Positions 42,326-51,569 of a DNA stretch of 64,000 nucleotides are shown here, one piece after another; the first letter of the stretch is position 1; the number at the start of each line of letters is the position of its first letter. This DNA comes from an uncultured Paracoccaceae bacterium (GTDB lineage: Bacteria; Pseudomonadota; Alphaproteobacteria; Rhodobacterales; Rhodobacteraceae): contig CANMPD010000009.1 of assembly GCA_947499635.1 (NCBI GenBank), positions 1 through 64,000 on the forward strand. The letters run 5' to 3'. The notes under the pieces are model-generated. The model was given only the letters and a program-made list of their open reading frames with translations, made no database searches and was not told where the DNA came from. The position numbers and the translations under genes were made by a program.

Positions 42326-44413
42326 ATGACAAATATCTCTAATCGCGTTGGTGTCGATATCGGAGGCACCTTTACAGATGTTGCGCTTGCCCATGCGGGC
42401 GGGTTTGCGACGTGTAAGGTCTTGACCAATTACGCGCAGCCTGAACAGGCCATTCTGGACGGAATTCAAATTGCGGTCGAGAAGGCTGGCATCGCAATGG
42501 GTGATATTGGGCAGGTGATCCATGGGACAACCCTTGTCACCAATGCGCTGATTGAACGCCGTGGCGCAAAGCTGGCCTTTATCACGACGGAAGGGTTCCG
42601 TGATGTTATTGAGATGCGGTCTGAGAACCGCTTTGAACAGTATGACCTGAACCTAACCCTGCCCAAGCCGATGGTTCCTCGGGAAGATCGTTTAACCTTA
42701 AACGAACGTATGGGGCCAAATGGCGAGGTGTTGCTGGCACTTGATCCTGCCGAAGTCGATGCGATGGTGCAAACCATTCTGGCGGGAGATTATGAAGCCG
42801 TCGCGATTGGTTTGATGCACTCATACGCCAATGATGCGCACGAAGTGCAGATGGCAGACGCTTTGCGTGCCGCTGCGCCGGATATGTCGATCTCGATATC
42901 CTCAGTTATTTCGCCACAAATGCGCGAGCTGCCGCGCTTTAACACCGTAATTGCAAATGCCTATGTACAGCCACAGGTGGCAGATTATCTGGGCCGGCTT
43001 GTGAGCCGCCTACAAGATCATGGCGTCACAGCGCCGGTCTTTATGCTTCATTCTGGTGGTGGTCTGATTTCTGTTGACTCAGCTGCTGAACAACCTGTTC
43101 GATTGCTTGAGTCAGGCCCTGCGGGCGGCGCTATTTTTGCAGCCGATTTTGCCCGTGGCCACGGGTTGGACAGTGTATTGTCCTTTGATATGGGCGGCAC
43201 AACCGCCAAGATTTGCCTGATCGAAGATGGCGCGCCCAAAACCGCCAACACATTCGAAGTTGCCCGCACGTATCGTTTCAAAAAAGGGTCAGGCATGACC
43301 GTGTCCACACCAGTGGTTGAGATGGTCGAGATCGGTGCAGGTGGTGGCTCTATTGCATCCATTGACGCCTTAGGGCGCATTCAGGTTGGCCCCCGTTCTG
43401 CGGCTTCCGAACCCGGGCCTGCCTGTTACGGTCGCGGCGGCGAAGAGCCCACCGTGACAGATGCGAACCTTCTTTTGGGGCGGCTTGATCCGGACAATTT
43501 TGCAGGCGGGGCTATTCCTTTGTCTCCCCAAGCATCCGAAGTTGCCGTGAATGCCAAACTTTCGAACACGCTTGAAATTTCTGCATCAGATGCGGCCTTT
43601 GGCGTGACCGAAATGGTTGACGAAAACATGGCCAACGCGGCGCGTGTTCATACTGTTGAAAATGGCCGCGATATTGAACATTTTACAATGATCGGGTTTG
43701 GCGGTGGCGCGCCTTTGCATGCGTGCCGTCTGTGCGAAAAACTGGGGATCAAGGAATTGATCATCCCACCCGGTGCTGGTGTGGGTTCGGCGATCGGGTT
43801 TTTAAAAGCTCCCTTTAGCTATGAGGCGACGCGCGGATTGTTCCAGCGACTGGATCAGTTTGATGCAAGCTCTGTGAATGCGACCCTTGCTGAGCTTGAA
43901 AAAGAAGCGACCGCCTTTGTCAGTGCAGGGGCTCAGGATGCGAAAACCACAACGCGTTTAACGGCGTTTATGCGATACTCTGGGCAAGGTTGGGAAATTC
44001 CCGTTGTCTTACCCTATGAGACATTTGTGGATGCAGATGCTGCGAAGATTCTAACGGCATTTGAGGCCGCATACCAAACGTTGTTTGGGCGTGTGATTGA
44101 TGGTTTGGGAATTGAAATCACCAACTGGTCGCTTGTTGTTGCATCGGTCTTGCCGGAAACACCATCGGTGGTTGGCCATACGTCTGGCACACCGGTTACT
44201 GCGCTGCGCAAACGGCAGTTCTTTGACGCGGCTCTGCGCAAAACCGTTGATGCCCAAGAGGTTGAACGCGCTGCGATGACTGCAGGGCAGGCTGTCGAAG
44301 GGCCTGCAATTATTGTGGAAAGTGAAACAACAACTATCGTGACCTCTGGTTATCGTGCCATTGGTCAAGGCGATGGCAGCCTGCGACTGATCCGTAAGGG
44401 AGACAGCAAATGA
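42326..44413 (+). CDS. hyuA: Hydantoinase/oxoprolinase subunit A
   Basis: A 695-aa HyuA-type subunit: ASKHA nucleotide-binding start VGVDIGGTFTDVAL, QVIHGTTLVTNALIERRGA, and the central SFDMGGTTAKICLI with EIGAGGGSIA. With HyuB it forms ATP-dependent enzymes that open cyclic amides such as N-methylhydantoin, 5-oxoproline or lactams. Overlaps hyuB by four bases. The specific ring is unknown. Confidence 0.9.
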   Translation: MTNISNRVGVDIGGTFTDVALAHAGGFATCKVLTNYAQPEQAILDGIQIAVEKAGIAMGDIGQVIHGTTLVTNALIERRGAKLAFITTEGFRDVIEMRSENRFEQYDLNLTLPKPMVPREDRLTLNERMGPNGEVLLALDPAEVDAMVQTILAGDYEAVAIGLMHSYANDAHEVQMADALRAAAPDMSISISSVISPQMRELPRFNTVIANAYVQPQVADYLGRLVSRLQDHGVTAPVFMLHSGGGLISVDSAAEQPVRLLESGPAGGAIFAADFARGHGLDSVLSFDMGGTTAKICLIEDGAPKTANTFEVARTYRFKKGSGMTVSTPVVEMVEIGAGGGSIASIDALGRIQVGPRSAASEPGPACYGRGGEEPTVTDANLLLGRLDPDNFAGGAIPLSPQASEVAVNAKLSNTLEISASDAAFGVTEMVDENMANAARVHTVENGRDIEHFTMIGFGGGAPLHACRLCEKLGIKELIIPPGAGVGSAIGFLKAPFSYEATRGLFQRLDQFDASSVNATLAELEKEATAFVSAGAQDAKTTTRLTAFMRYSGQGWEIPVVLPYETFVDADAAKILTAFEAAYQTLFGRVIDGLGIEITNWSLVVASVLPETPSVVGHTSGTPVTALRKRQFFDAALRKTVDAQEVERAAMTAGQAVEGPAIIVESETTTIVTSGYRAIGQGDGSLRLIRKGDSK

Positions 44414-46056
44414 CCCCTACAGCGATTGATTATCAAATCATGTGGAACCGCTTGATTGCAGTTGTCGAAGAACAAGCAACGACACTGATCCGAACAGCGT
44501 TTTCAACGTCGGTACGCGAAGCGGGTGATTTGTCCGCGGGTCTGTTTGACCGCCAAGGCCGGATGATGGCCCAAGCGGTGACCGGCACACCGGGCCACGT
44601 CAATGCAATGGCCGAAAGTGTGACGCATTTTGTCCGCGAAATCGGCGCTCAGAACATTTTTGAAGGCGATGTCTTTATCACCAATGACCCTTGGCTTGGG
44701 ACAGGGCATTTGCATGACATTACAGTGGTGTCTCCGACATTCCGCGGTGGGAAACATATCGGGTTTTTTGCCTGTACCGCCCATGTTGTCGATATTGGTG
44801 GGCGCGGTTTTGGCCCTGATGCGAACGAAGTTTATGAAGAGGGACTGTTGATCCCAATCATGAAGTTCGCCGAACGCGGAGTGGTCGGCCAAGATCTGAT
44901 CCGGATCGTGCGTGCAAATGTGCGTGAACCTGATCAAGTGGTCGGCGATATGTACTCTCTCGCGGCGTGTAACGAGGCCGGAGATCGCCGCTTGCAAACC
45001 ATGATGGGCGAGTTTGCGATTGCTGACTTGGATGGATTGTCGGATTTTGTGATTGAGGCGAGCCGAAAAGCGACGCTGGAGGCAATTTCCAAAGTGCCAG
45101 ACGGGACATTCAGCCATAAGATGCATGTTGATGGCTATGATGATCCCGTGCTGATGGCGGTACAACTTGATGTTAAGGGTGATAAGATCAAAGCCGATTT
45201 TGCTGGCACATCAGGGATGAGCCGTTTTGGCGTCAACGTTCCCGAGGTCTATACGCGTGCCTATGCCTGTTACGGTCTCAAATGTGCAATTGCGCCGCAG
45301 GTGCCTAACAATACAGGATCTTTGGAACCCTTTGAGATCACCGCGCCGGAAGGCTGCATCCTCGCAGCAAAACGGCCGGCCCCTGTGTCTGTTCGCCATG
45401 TTCTGGGGCATATGGTCCCTGACGTTGTTCTAGGTGCACTGCATCAAGCGTTGCCAAATACGGTTCCTGCAGAGGGCGCGAGCGCATTATGGAACATCCA
45501 AATCTCGGCCCGTCCAAGCGATCCCGAAAGTGGCTTGCGTAACGCTGAAATTTTGATGTTCAACTCGGGCGGGACCGGTGCACGGCCAGAGGCTGATGGC
45601 CTCTCTGCGACGGCGTTCCCATCCGGTGTATCTACGATGAGTGTCGAAGCCACCGAACATGTGGGTCCAATCACGGTCTGGCGCAAAGATCTGCGCGAAG
45701 GATCAGGCGGGGCGGGGGCTCTGCGTGGGGGTCTTGGCCAGACCATCGAAATTGAACCTCGAGAAGGATATGATTTCTTCTTTAACGCAATGTTTGATCG
45801 TGTCGAAAACCCCGCGCGTGGGCGTGATGGCGGCCACACTGGCGACGCTGGACGTGTTGAACTCGCAGATGGTACGAAGCTGCGCAGTAAAGGACGACAG
45901 CTTGTTAAAAACGGCCAGCGCCTTAAACTTAGCCTACCCGGCGGCGGTGGATATGGCGATGCCAAAACCCGGGCGCGCGAAGAGATCACAGCAGACCTAA
46001 GGGCTGGGCTGATTACGCCCGAACAAGCCAAGAATGATTACGGATTTGAAGGATAA
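44410..46056 (+). CDS. hyuB: Hydantoinase/oxoprolinase subunit B
   Basis: A 548-aa HyuB subunit of normal length: PTAIDYQIMWNRLIAVVEEQ start, GDLSAGLFDRQGRMMAQ, ITNDPWLGTGHLHDITV, and a C-terminal LSLPGGGGYGDA. Catalytic partner of HyuA. Fused forms exist elsewhere (5-oxoprolinase); here the two are separate and coupled. Confidence 0.92.
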   Translation: MTPTAIDYQIMWNRLIAVVEEQATTLIRTAFSTSVREAGDLSAGLFDRQGRMMAQAVTGTPGHVNAMAESVTHFVREIGAQNIFEGDVFITNDPWLGTGHLHDITVVSPTFRGGKHIGFFACTAHVVDIGGRGFGPDANEVYEEGLLIPIMKFAERGVVGQDLIRIVRANVREPDQVVGDMYSLAACNEAGDRRLQTMMGEFAIADLDGLSDFVIEASRKATLEAISKVPDGTFSHKMHVDGYDDPVLMAVQLDVKGDKIKADFAGTSGMSRFGVNVPEVYTRAYACYGLKCAIAPQVPNNTGSLEPFEITAPEGCILAAKRPAPVSVRHVLGHMVPDVVLGALHQALPNTVPAEGASALWNIQISARPSDPESGLRNAEILMFNSGGTGARPEADGLSATAFPSGVSTMSVEATEHVGPITVWRKDLREGSGGAGALRGGLGQTIEIEPREGYDFFFNAMFDRVENPARGRDGGHTGDAGRVELADGTKLRSKGRQLVKNGQRLKLSLPGGGGYGDAKTRAREEITADLRAGLITPEQAKNDYGFEG

Positions 46057-46059
46057 ACC

Positions 46060-46806
46060 ATGACCGATAAACCTCTCGCACTTGTAACGGGTGCAGCCCA
46101 AGGTATTGGCCTCGCATGTGCACAGGCCTTGATCGAAGATGGCTATAATGTCATTTTGTCGGATGTGAATGCACAGGGCGTCGCGGAGTCGGCTGACAAA
46201 TTGGGAGCCACAGCGATTGTCTGTGATATGGGCGATCTGGATCAAATCAAAGCGATGTTTGCACAGATTGCTGCGGACTACGGCCCAATCTCGGCGCTTG
46301 TTAACAACGCAGGGGTTGCCATGCCTGGTGATTTTCTAAGCTATGACATTGAGACCTTTCAAAAGGTGATTGATATCAACCTGCGCGGTGTTTTTGTAGC
46401 CACCCAAATGGCGGCCCGTGTTATGGTGGAGAACAAAATTGCAGGTGCAATCGTCAATATGTCTTCGATTAACGCGCAGGTTGCGATCCCGGCGATCCCT
46501 GCTTATTGCGCCTCTAAGGGCGGTGTTATGCAGCTGACCAAAGTTGCGGCGCTTGCACTGGCGAAAGACAATATTCGTGTGAATGCCGTAGGTCCCGGTT
46601 CTATTGACACCGAGATGATGGCGGGCGTGAATGCGAACCCAGAAGCCTTTAAAATGGCCATGTCGCGTACGCCGCTAGGCCGCGCAGGGGATGCGCGCGA
46701 AATTGGCGATGTTGTTGCGTTTCTATGCTCAAAGAAATCTAGCTATATCACAGGTGAAACCATCTATGTTGATGGCGGGCGTCTTGGCTTGAACTACACC
46801 TGCTAG
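46060..46806 (+). CDS. SDR-family oxidoreductase
   Basis: A 248-aa classical SDR: TGAAQGIG, NNAGVAMPG, and catalytic Ser-Tyr-Lys in SSINAQVAIPAIPAYCASK. Three bases after hyuB and 11 before the acyl-CoA synthetase, so operonic. In this setting it could oxidise an alcohol or carbonyl intermediate produced after ring opening; this is inference. Confidence 0.88.
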   Translation: MTDKPLALVTGAAQGIGLACAQALIEDGYNVILSDVNAQGVAESADKLGATAIVCDMGDLDQIKAMFAQIAADYGPISALVNNAGVAMPGDFLSYDIETFQKVIDINLRGVFVATQMAARVMVENKIAGAIVNMSSINAQVAIPAIPAYCASKGGVMQLTKVAALALAKDNIRVNAVGPGSIDTEMMAGVNANPEAFKMAMSRTPLGRAGDAREIGDVVAFLCSKKSSYITGETIYVDGGRLGLNYTC

Positions 46807-46817
46807 GGTCATTGAAC

Positions 46818-48731
46818 ATGTCAAAATACCTCGCCACATATTCTGCTTGGCAATCTGATCCGGTCGGCTTCTGGGAAGACGCCGGCAAACAGATCGATTG
46901 GGTGACGCCGGCCACATCTACATTTAATCCTGACAGCGGTGTCTATGGACGTTGGTTTGACGGAGCGACCTGTAACACCTGTTACAACTGTATCGATCGT
47001 CACGTTGAAGCTGGGCACGGTGACCGCTTGGCGGTTGTTTACGACAGCCCCGTTACAGGTCAAGTGCAGCGTTTCAACTATGGCGAATTGAAAGATCAGG
47101 TGAGTGCGCTTGCCTCGGTGCTGCGCGGTCTTGGTGTAGAAAAAGGTGACCGTGTTGTCATCTATATGCCGATGGTCCCGCAGGCGATATTTGCGATGTT
47201 GGCATGTGCCCGTCTTGGGGCGGTTCACTCGGTGGTATTTGGCGGGTTTGCGCCCCAAGAGCTTGCTACACGTATTGATGATGCGACCCCCAAAGCGATT
47301 GTTTCAGCGTCGTGCGGGATCGAACCTGGACGGACCATTGCATATAAGCCGTTGTTGGATGAGGCAATTGACCTGTCGACGCATAAGCCGGAGGCTTGCG
47401 TCATTTTGCAACGCGAGACGCTGACCTGCGATTTGATCACAGGGCGTGACCATGATTATGCGGTTGCGGTTGATGCGGCTTTGGCTGCGGGTGAAGGGAC
47501 GGAATGTGTCCCCGTCGCAGCGACTGATCCACTGTACATCCTGTATACCTCTGGGACTACGGGCCAGCCCAAAGGGGTTGTCCGCGATAATGGCGGGCAC
47601 ATGGTGGCGCTGAAGTGGACCATGGAAAACCACTATGGCGTGAAACCAGGCGAGGTTTTCTGGGCTGCGTCTGATGTGGGCTGGGTCGTTGGGCATTCTT
47701 ACATTTGCTACGGACCCTTGTTGCACGGTGCCGCGACTGTTGTGTACGAGGGAAAACCCATTGGCACGCCGGACGCGGGTGCGTTCTGGCGGGTGATCCA
47801 GGATCACAAAGTGGTTGCGATGTTCACGGCGCCTACGGCATTTCGCGCGATCAAAAAGGCCGATCCAAAAGGCGCGTTGATTGCAGATTATGATCTAAGT
47901 TGTTTCCGCACCTTGTTTCTGGCTGGGGAACGGTCTGATCCAGCAACGATAGAATGGGCGCAGGCAAAGCTGGACCGCCCTGTTATCGATCACTGGTGGC
48001 AAACTGAAACGGGATGGGCAATGTCGGGTAATCCAGTTGGATTGGGCGCGTTTCCTATCAAATTGGGCTCGCCCGGCAAACCAATGCCTGGGTATGATAT
48101 TCAGGTTCTTGATGACGAAGGTCATGAGGTTCCAGCTGGCACGCTTGGCAACATTGTGTGCAAACTGCCTTTGCCGCCATCAGGTTTTCCAACACTGTGG
48201 AATGCGCCTGAGCGGTTCATTTCGTCCTATATGGCTGAATATCCCGGTTATTACGCGACCTCTGATGCAGGCATTATTGATGAAGATGGCTATGTTTTCA
48301 TCATGGCGCGTACGGATGATATCATCAATGTGGCAGGTCACCGCTTGTCCACCGGGGCGATGGAAGAAGTGATTGGTGCGCACCCTGACATCGCGGAATG
48401 TGCGGTGGTGGGTAAGGCTGATCCTTTGAAGGGTCAAATGCCGCTTGGGCTTTATGTCACCAATGATGGTACGAACCGCGACGAGGCTGAGCTTGAAGCG
48501 GAACTGGTTAAGCTTGTCCGCGCCAAGATCGGGGCGGTTGCCTCTTTTAAATGCGCGGTTGAAGTCAAACGCCTGCCTAAAACACGTTCAGGTAAAGTCC
48601 TACGTGGGACGGTGCAAAAGATTGCAGATGATGAGGCGTTTAAAATGCCTGCGGCAATCGATGACCCGGCGATCTTGACTGAAATCAAAGCGGTGCTGGT
48701 CGCGCGCAACTTGATTGGACACATAGCGTGA
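46818..48731 (+). CDS. Acyl-CoA synthetase, propionyl-CoA synthetase (PrpE) type
   Basis: A 637-aa adenylate-forming enzyme with YTSGTTGQPKGVVRD and a C-terminal Lys in LPKTRSGKVLRGT. The HWWQTETGWAMSGNP stretch and overall layout match the PrpE/ACSS3 short-chain group rather than long-chain ligases. It would activate a C2-C3 acid left after the upstream steps. The ATG at 46818 has AGGG upstream; a TTG at 46812 is possible. Its stop codon lies in the base of a hairpin. Confidence 0.87.
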   Translation: MSKYLATYSAWQSDPVGFWEDAGKQIDWVTPATSTFNPDSGVYGRWFDGATCNTCYNCIDRHVEAGHGDRLAVVYDSPVTGQVQRFNYGELKDQVSALASVLRGLGVEKGDRVVIYMPMVPQAIFAMLACARLGAVHSVVFGGFAPQELATRIDDATPKAIVSASCGIEPGRTIAYKPLLDEAIDLSTHKPEACVILQRETLTCDLITGRDHDYAVAVDAALAAGEGTECVPVAATDPLYILYTSGTTGQPKGVVRDNGGHMVALKWTMENHYGVKPGEVFWAASDVGWVVGHSYICYGPLLHGAATVVYEGKPIGTPDAGAFWRVIQDHKVVAMFTAPTAFRAIKKADPKGALIADYDLSCFRTLFLAGERSDPATIEWAQAKLDRPVIDHWWQTETGWAMSGNPVGLGAFPIKLGSPGKPMPGYDIQVLDDEGHEVPAGTLGNIVCKLPLPPSGFPTLWNAPERFISSYMAEYPGYYATSDAGIIDEDGYVFIMARTDDIINVAGHRLSTGAMEEVIGAHPDIAECAVVGKADPLKGQMPLGLYVTNDGTNRDEAELEAELVKLVRAKIGAVASFKCAVEVKRLPKTRSGKVLRGTVQKIADDEAFKMPAAIDDPAILTEIKAVLVARNLIGHIA

Positions 48732-48756
48732 TCAAAGGGAGCCGCGCCTTTGATCA
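48729..48756 (+). promoter_or_regulatory. Hairpin beginning at the acyl-CoA synthetase stop codon
   Basis: TGATCAAAGG (48729-48738) and CCTTTGATCA (48747-48756) form a perfect 10-bp stem, 8-base loop; the TGA stop is its first three bases. No T-run, so likely an mRNA end or attenuator before aapP. Confidence 0.6.
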
Positions 48757-48813
48757 GATCAGCAACGCCATTATACCTGTCGCCGGCATCTAAAGTTTGT
48801 GAGGAGAACGCCT

Positions 48814-49551
48814 ATGACAGCAGCTGTACAGATGAAGAATGTTAACAAGTTCTACGGCGACTATCATGCGCTTAAGAATATTAATCTTTCTGTCGCCAAA
48901 GGTGAAAAGATCATTGTCTGTGGTCCGTCAGGGTCTGGAAAATCGACAATGATCCGTACGATTAACCAGCTTGAAGAACATCAATCTGGTGAAATCCGTA
49001 TCAACGGTGAGTTGATCAATGGGGATGCCCCAAATATCGAAGAGATGCGCCGCGAAGTTGGAATGTGTTTTCAACATTTCAACTTATTTCCCCATCTGTC
49101 GATCCTTGAAAATTGTACCCTTGCCCCGATGCTAGCACGTAAAATTCCACAAACAGAAGCCGAAGAAACTGCTATGGCGTTCCTGAACAAGGTGCAGATC
49201 GGCAATCAAGCTCATAAATACCCAGGCCAGCTTTCTGGCGGGCAGCAACAGCGTGTTGCTATCGCGCGTGCGCTTTGTATGAAACCTAAAATTTTATTGT
49301 TTGATGAACCTACATCAGCGCTAGATCCGGAAATGATCGGTGAGGTGCTTGATGTCATGGAGACCTTGGCAAAAGAAGGCATGACAATGGTATGCGTAAC
49401 TCATGAAATGGGCTTTGCGCGAAAAGTCGCAGATCGTGTCATCTTTATGGATGCGGGTGAGATCATCGAAGAAGCTGATCCGGAAACATTTTTTACATCC
49501 TCATCCAATGAGAGAACTCGAAACTTCCTCGATCAAATACTAACTCACTGA
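48814..49551 (+). CDS. aapP: Amino-acid ABC transporter ATPase, AapP/GlnQ type, displaced from its transporter
   Basis: A 245-aa ATPase with Walker [10 protein letters not shown], signature [15 protein letters not shown], Walker [14 protein letters not shown] and THEMGFA H-loop, the pattern of polar amino-acid ATPases. GAGGAG at ideal spacing precedes the ATG at 48814. No permease or binding protein is adjacent; the natural partner set is aapJQM at 31083-34414. The catabolic genes lie between, so the transporter may be split on purpose or by rearrangement. Confidence 0.9.
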   Translation: MTAAVQMKNVNKFYGDYHALKNINLSVAKGEKIIVCGPSGSGKSTMIRTINQLEEHQSGEIRINGELINGDAPNIEEMRREVGMCFQHFNLFPHLSILENCTLAPMLARKIPQTEAEETAMAFLNKVQIGNQAHKYPGQLSGGQQQRVAIARALCMKPKILLFDEPTSALDPEMIGEVLDVMETLAKEGMTMVCVTHEMGFARKVADRVIFMDAGEIIEEADPETFFTSSSNERTRNFLDQILTH

Positions 49552-49587
49552 TATAAATTAGTTATTTCACAATTTCATTTGTCTGGC

Positions 49588-49620
49588 ACACCCGGTCAAG
49601 ATCTGATCTTGAGGGGTGTT
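49588..49620 (+). terminator. Hairpin after aapP
   Basis: ACACCC...TCAAGATC (49588-49603) pairs with GATCTTGA...GGGTGT (49605-49619) with a small internal bulge. No T-run. Likely ends the catabolic operon. Confidence 0.5.
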
Positions 49621-49843
49621 CCGTCGTGATTTATAATCTTTGTACACGGATCTAAAGTGACCCTGTCGCCAAGAACCTGTCTGATGGTTGCTTTTACACT
49701 TTCTTGACAAAAATAATCGGTAAAGATAGAGCAAAGTTAAATTGCACTCTCAGCCAGATCTGCGTTGCCATGTATCGCATAGCCAAAGATTGCAACGTGA
49801 GGGGTCCGACGGGGCGCTTATTTTGTTCACTGAGAGATATACT

Positions 49844-50809
49844 ATGCGAAATCCGTCCATACGAAATCTGTTGGCTATTGGTTTTCTCATCACAAGCCCC
49901 TTTACTGCGTTTGCTCAGGCTGTTGATGACACTGCGGATCAAACTCAATTGGTTCAAGCTCCCTCGACCGTTCCGGATCTCGCCGTGCCCAAGGTTGATG
50001 ATCTTGCGATCCCTTCCGTACCTGTGACCACAGGGCTGCCCGAGACGAGCGGGACAGAGCCGCAAGTGGAAACTGAAGGGCAAATTGATGTGGCGGCTCA
50101 AAGCAAATCTGAGCAAGACCTGCAATTTCCCACGGGTCCACAAACCCTTGAAGAACAGGTCACACAGGCCAAAGACGACGCTGTTGAATTTCTCGTTGAT
50201 GGAGGACCCTCAATCTGGGCGATTGGTGCATTGTCTGTGATCACTGTCGCATTGATCTTGTGGAAAATATGGCGTCTGGCCTGTATTGGCGCTTGGTCGA
50301 AAAATCGCGCCATCTATGCTGTGACCCTATACGAACGTGGGGATGCGGCGGCTGCGCGCACTCATGTTATGCGCCGCACGGGTATTCGCTCCAAAGTGAT
50401 CCACGTCGCGCTTGAGGCATTGATGAAGCACCCAGAGGCCACCGCACGTGAAGAAACTGCACGTGTTGCCAAACGTGAGCTTTCCCGCGCAAACAGCGGT
50501 TTGCGCGCGTTGGAATTGATCGCAACCATTGCCCCGTTGCTGGGCTTGCTTGGTACTGTGATGGGTATGATCGCGGCTTTCCAAGCTTTGCAAGAGGCCG
50601 GTAGCCGTGCAGATCCTGCTATTCTGGCTGGCGGCATCTGGGAAGCTTTGCTTACCACAGCAGCGGGCATGGCCGTCGCGATCCCGGCTTCGGCGGCGTT
50701 GACGTGGTTTGAATCTGTGACTGAGCGTATCCGCCAAGATTTAGAAGATAATGTGACCCGCCTTTTTGTCTCAGCTCAGCCACAACCGTTGAAAGTTGCG
50801 GCCGAATAA
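49844..50809 (+). CDS. exbB: ExbB proton-channel protein with exported N-terminal extension
   Basis: A 321-aa MotA/TolQ/ExbB-family protein. The first ~25 residues form a signal peptide (ending AFAQA), followed by about 110 residues rich in Val, Pro and Gln, then three membrane segments including LIATIAPLLGLLGTVMGMIAAF. It powers TonB with ExbD. The ATG at 49844 follows GAGAG; a longer frame from 49742 lacks support. First of exbB-exbD-exbD-tonB. Confidence 0.88.
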   Translation: MRNPSIRNLLAIGFLITSPFTAFAQAVDDTADQTQLVQAPSTVPDLAVPKVDDLAIPSVPVTTGLPETSGTEPQVETEGQIDVAAQSKSEQDLQFPTGPQTLEEQVTQAKDDAVEFLVDGGPSIWAIGALSVITVALILWKIWRLACIGAWSKNRAIYAVTLYERGDAAAARTHVMRRTGIRSKVIHVALEALMKHPEATAREETARVAKRELSRANSGLRALELIATIAPLLGLLGTVMGMIAAFQALQEAGSRADPAILAGGIWEALLTTAAGMAVAIPASAALTWFESVTERIRQDLEDNVTRLFVSAQPQPLKVAAE

Positions 50810-50810
50810 A

Positions 50811-51182
50811 ATGATACTGGGAACTGTACCCCGTGTGAAACGTAAGCCAAGCCTCACACCGATGATCGATGTGGTGTTTTTGCTGTTGGTGTTCTTTATG
50901 CTCGCCTCGCGATTTGGCGCCGAGGCTGTTGCGCCTTTGCCGTTGGCGTCCTCTGGTGGGGAATATTCAGGCCCACCACGGTTGGTGGATGTCACTTTGC
51001 AAACTGTTCGTCTGAACGGGATCGAAAGTGATGATATCGTTGCAGATCTTGCCCCTTTGATGTCGGCGCCAACAGATACAATTATCCTGCGCGCGCGTGA
51101 CGGAGCCAAAGTCCAACGTATTGTCACGGTATCACAGCAGCTTACTGCGGCCGGTTACACGACAATCGTTTTTTTGGAGTAG
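50811..51182 (+). CDS. exbD: ExbD-family protein 1
   Basis: A 123-aa ExbD with a short cytoplasmic start (KPSLTPMIDVVFLLLVFFML), one membrane segment with the key Asp, and a periplasmic domain. Starts one base after exbB. Two exbD copies in tandem are seen here and may form a heteromer. Confidence 0.88.
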   Translation: MILGTVPRVKRKPSLTPMIDVVFLLLVFFMLASRFGAEAVAPLPLASSGGEYSGPPRLVDVTLQTVRLNGIESDDIVADLAPLMSAPTDTIILRARDGAKVQRIVTVSQQLTAAGYTTIVFLE

Positions 51183-51185
51183 CAA

Positions 51186-51569
51186 ATGGATTTCTCTCCG
51201 CCCCCAGTGCGCCCTCGTGGTGAATCTATTGTTCCAATGATCAATGTAGTTTTTTTGCTGCTGATTTTCTTTCTTATGACCTCACAGATTGCCCCACCTG
51301 AACCCTTTGAGGTTGCTCCACCTACGGCAACGTCTCACCAATCAACCGACACGGATGTGACGCTTTACATCGGGAAAACAGGTGATATCGCATACCAAGA
51401 ATATCGAGGCCAAGACGCAGTTGCGCAGGCGGCGCGAGCAGGTGCCGAGGCCAAAACTTTTCGGATCCGTGCGGATGCCGAACTTGATGGCAGCGCCTTA
51501 GCAGCACTGCTCAAATCGCTTTCGGCTTATCCTTTGCGTGCGGTCGAATTGGTTGTGACCCCGCAATGA
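51186..51569 (+). CDS. exbD: ExbD-family protein 2
   Basis: A 127-aa second ExbD; its membrane segment VPMINVVFLLLIFFLMTS has Asn where ExbD usually has the proton-relay Asp, so this copy may be structural. Overlaps tonB by four bases. Confidence 0.85.
   Translation: MDFSPPPVRPRGESIVPMINVVFLLLIFFLMTSQIAPPEPFEVAPPTATSHQSTDTDVTLYIGKTGDIAYQEYRGQDAVAQAARAGAEAKTFRIRADAELDGSALAALLKSLSAYPLRAVELVVTPQ

Noticed and set aside
49704-49732. TTGACA promoter upstream of exbB
   Set aside because: A good -35 is present at 49704-49709 but no convincing -10 at the right distance, so it is not listed as a feature.
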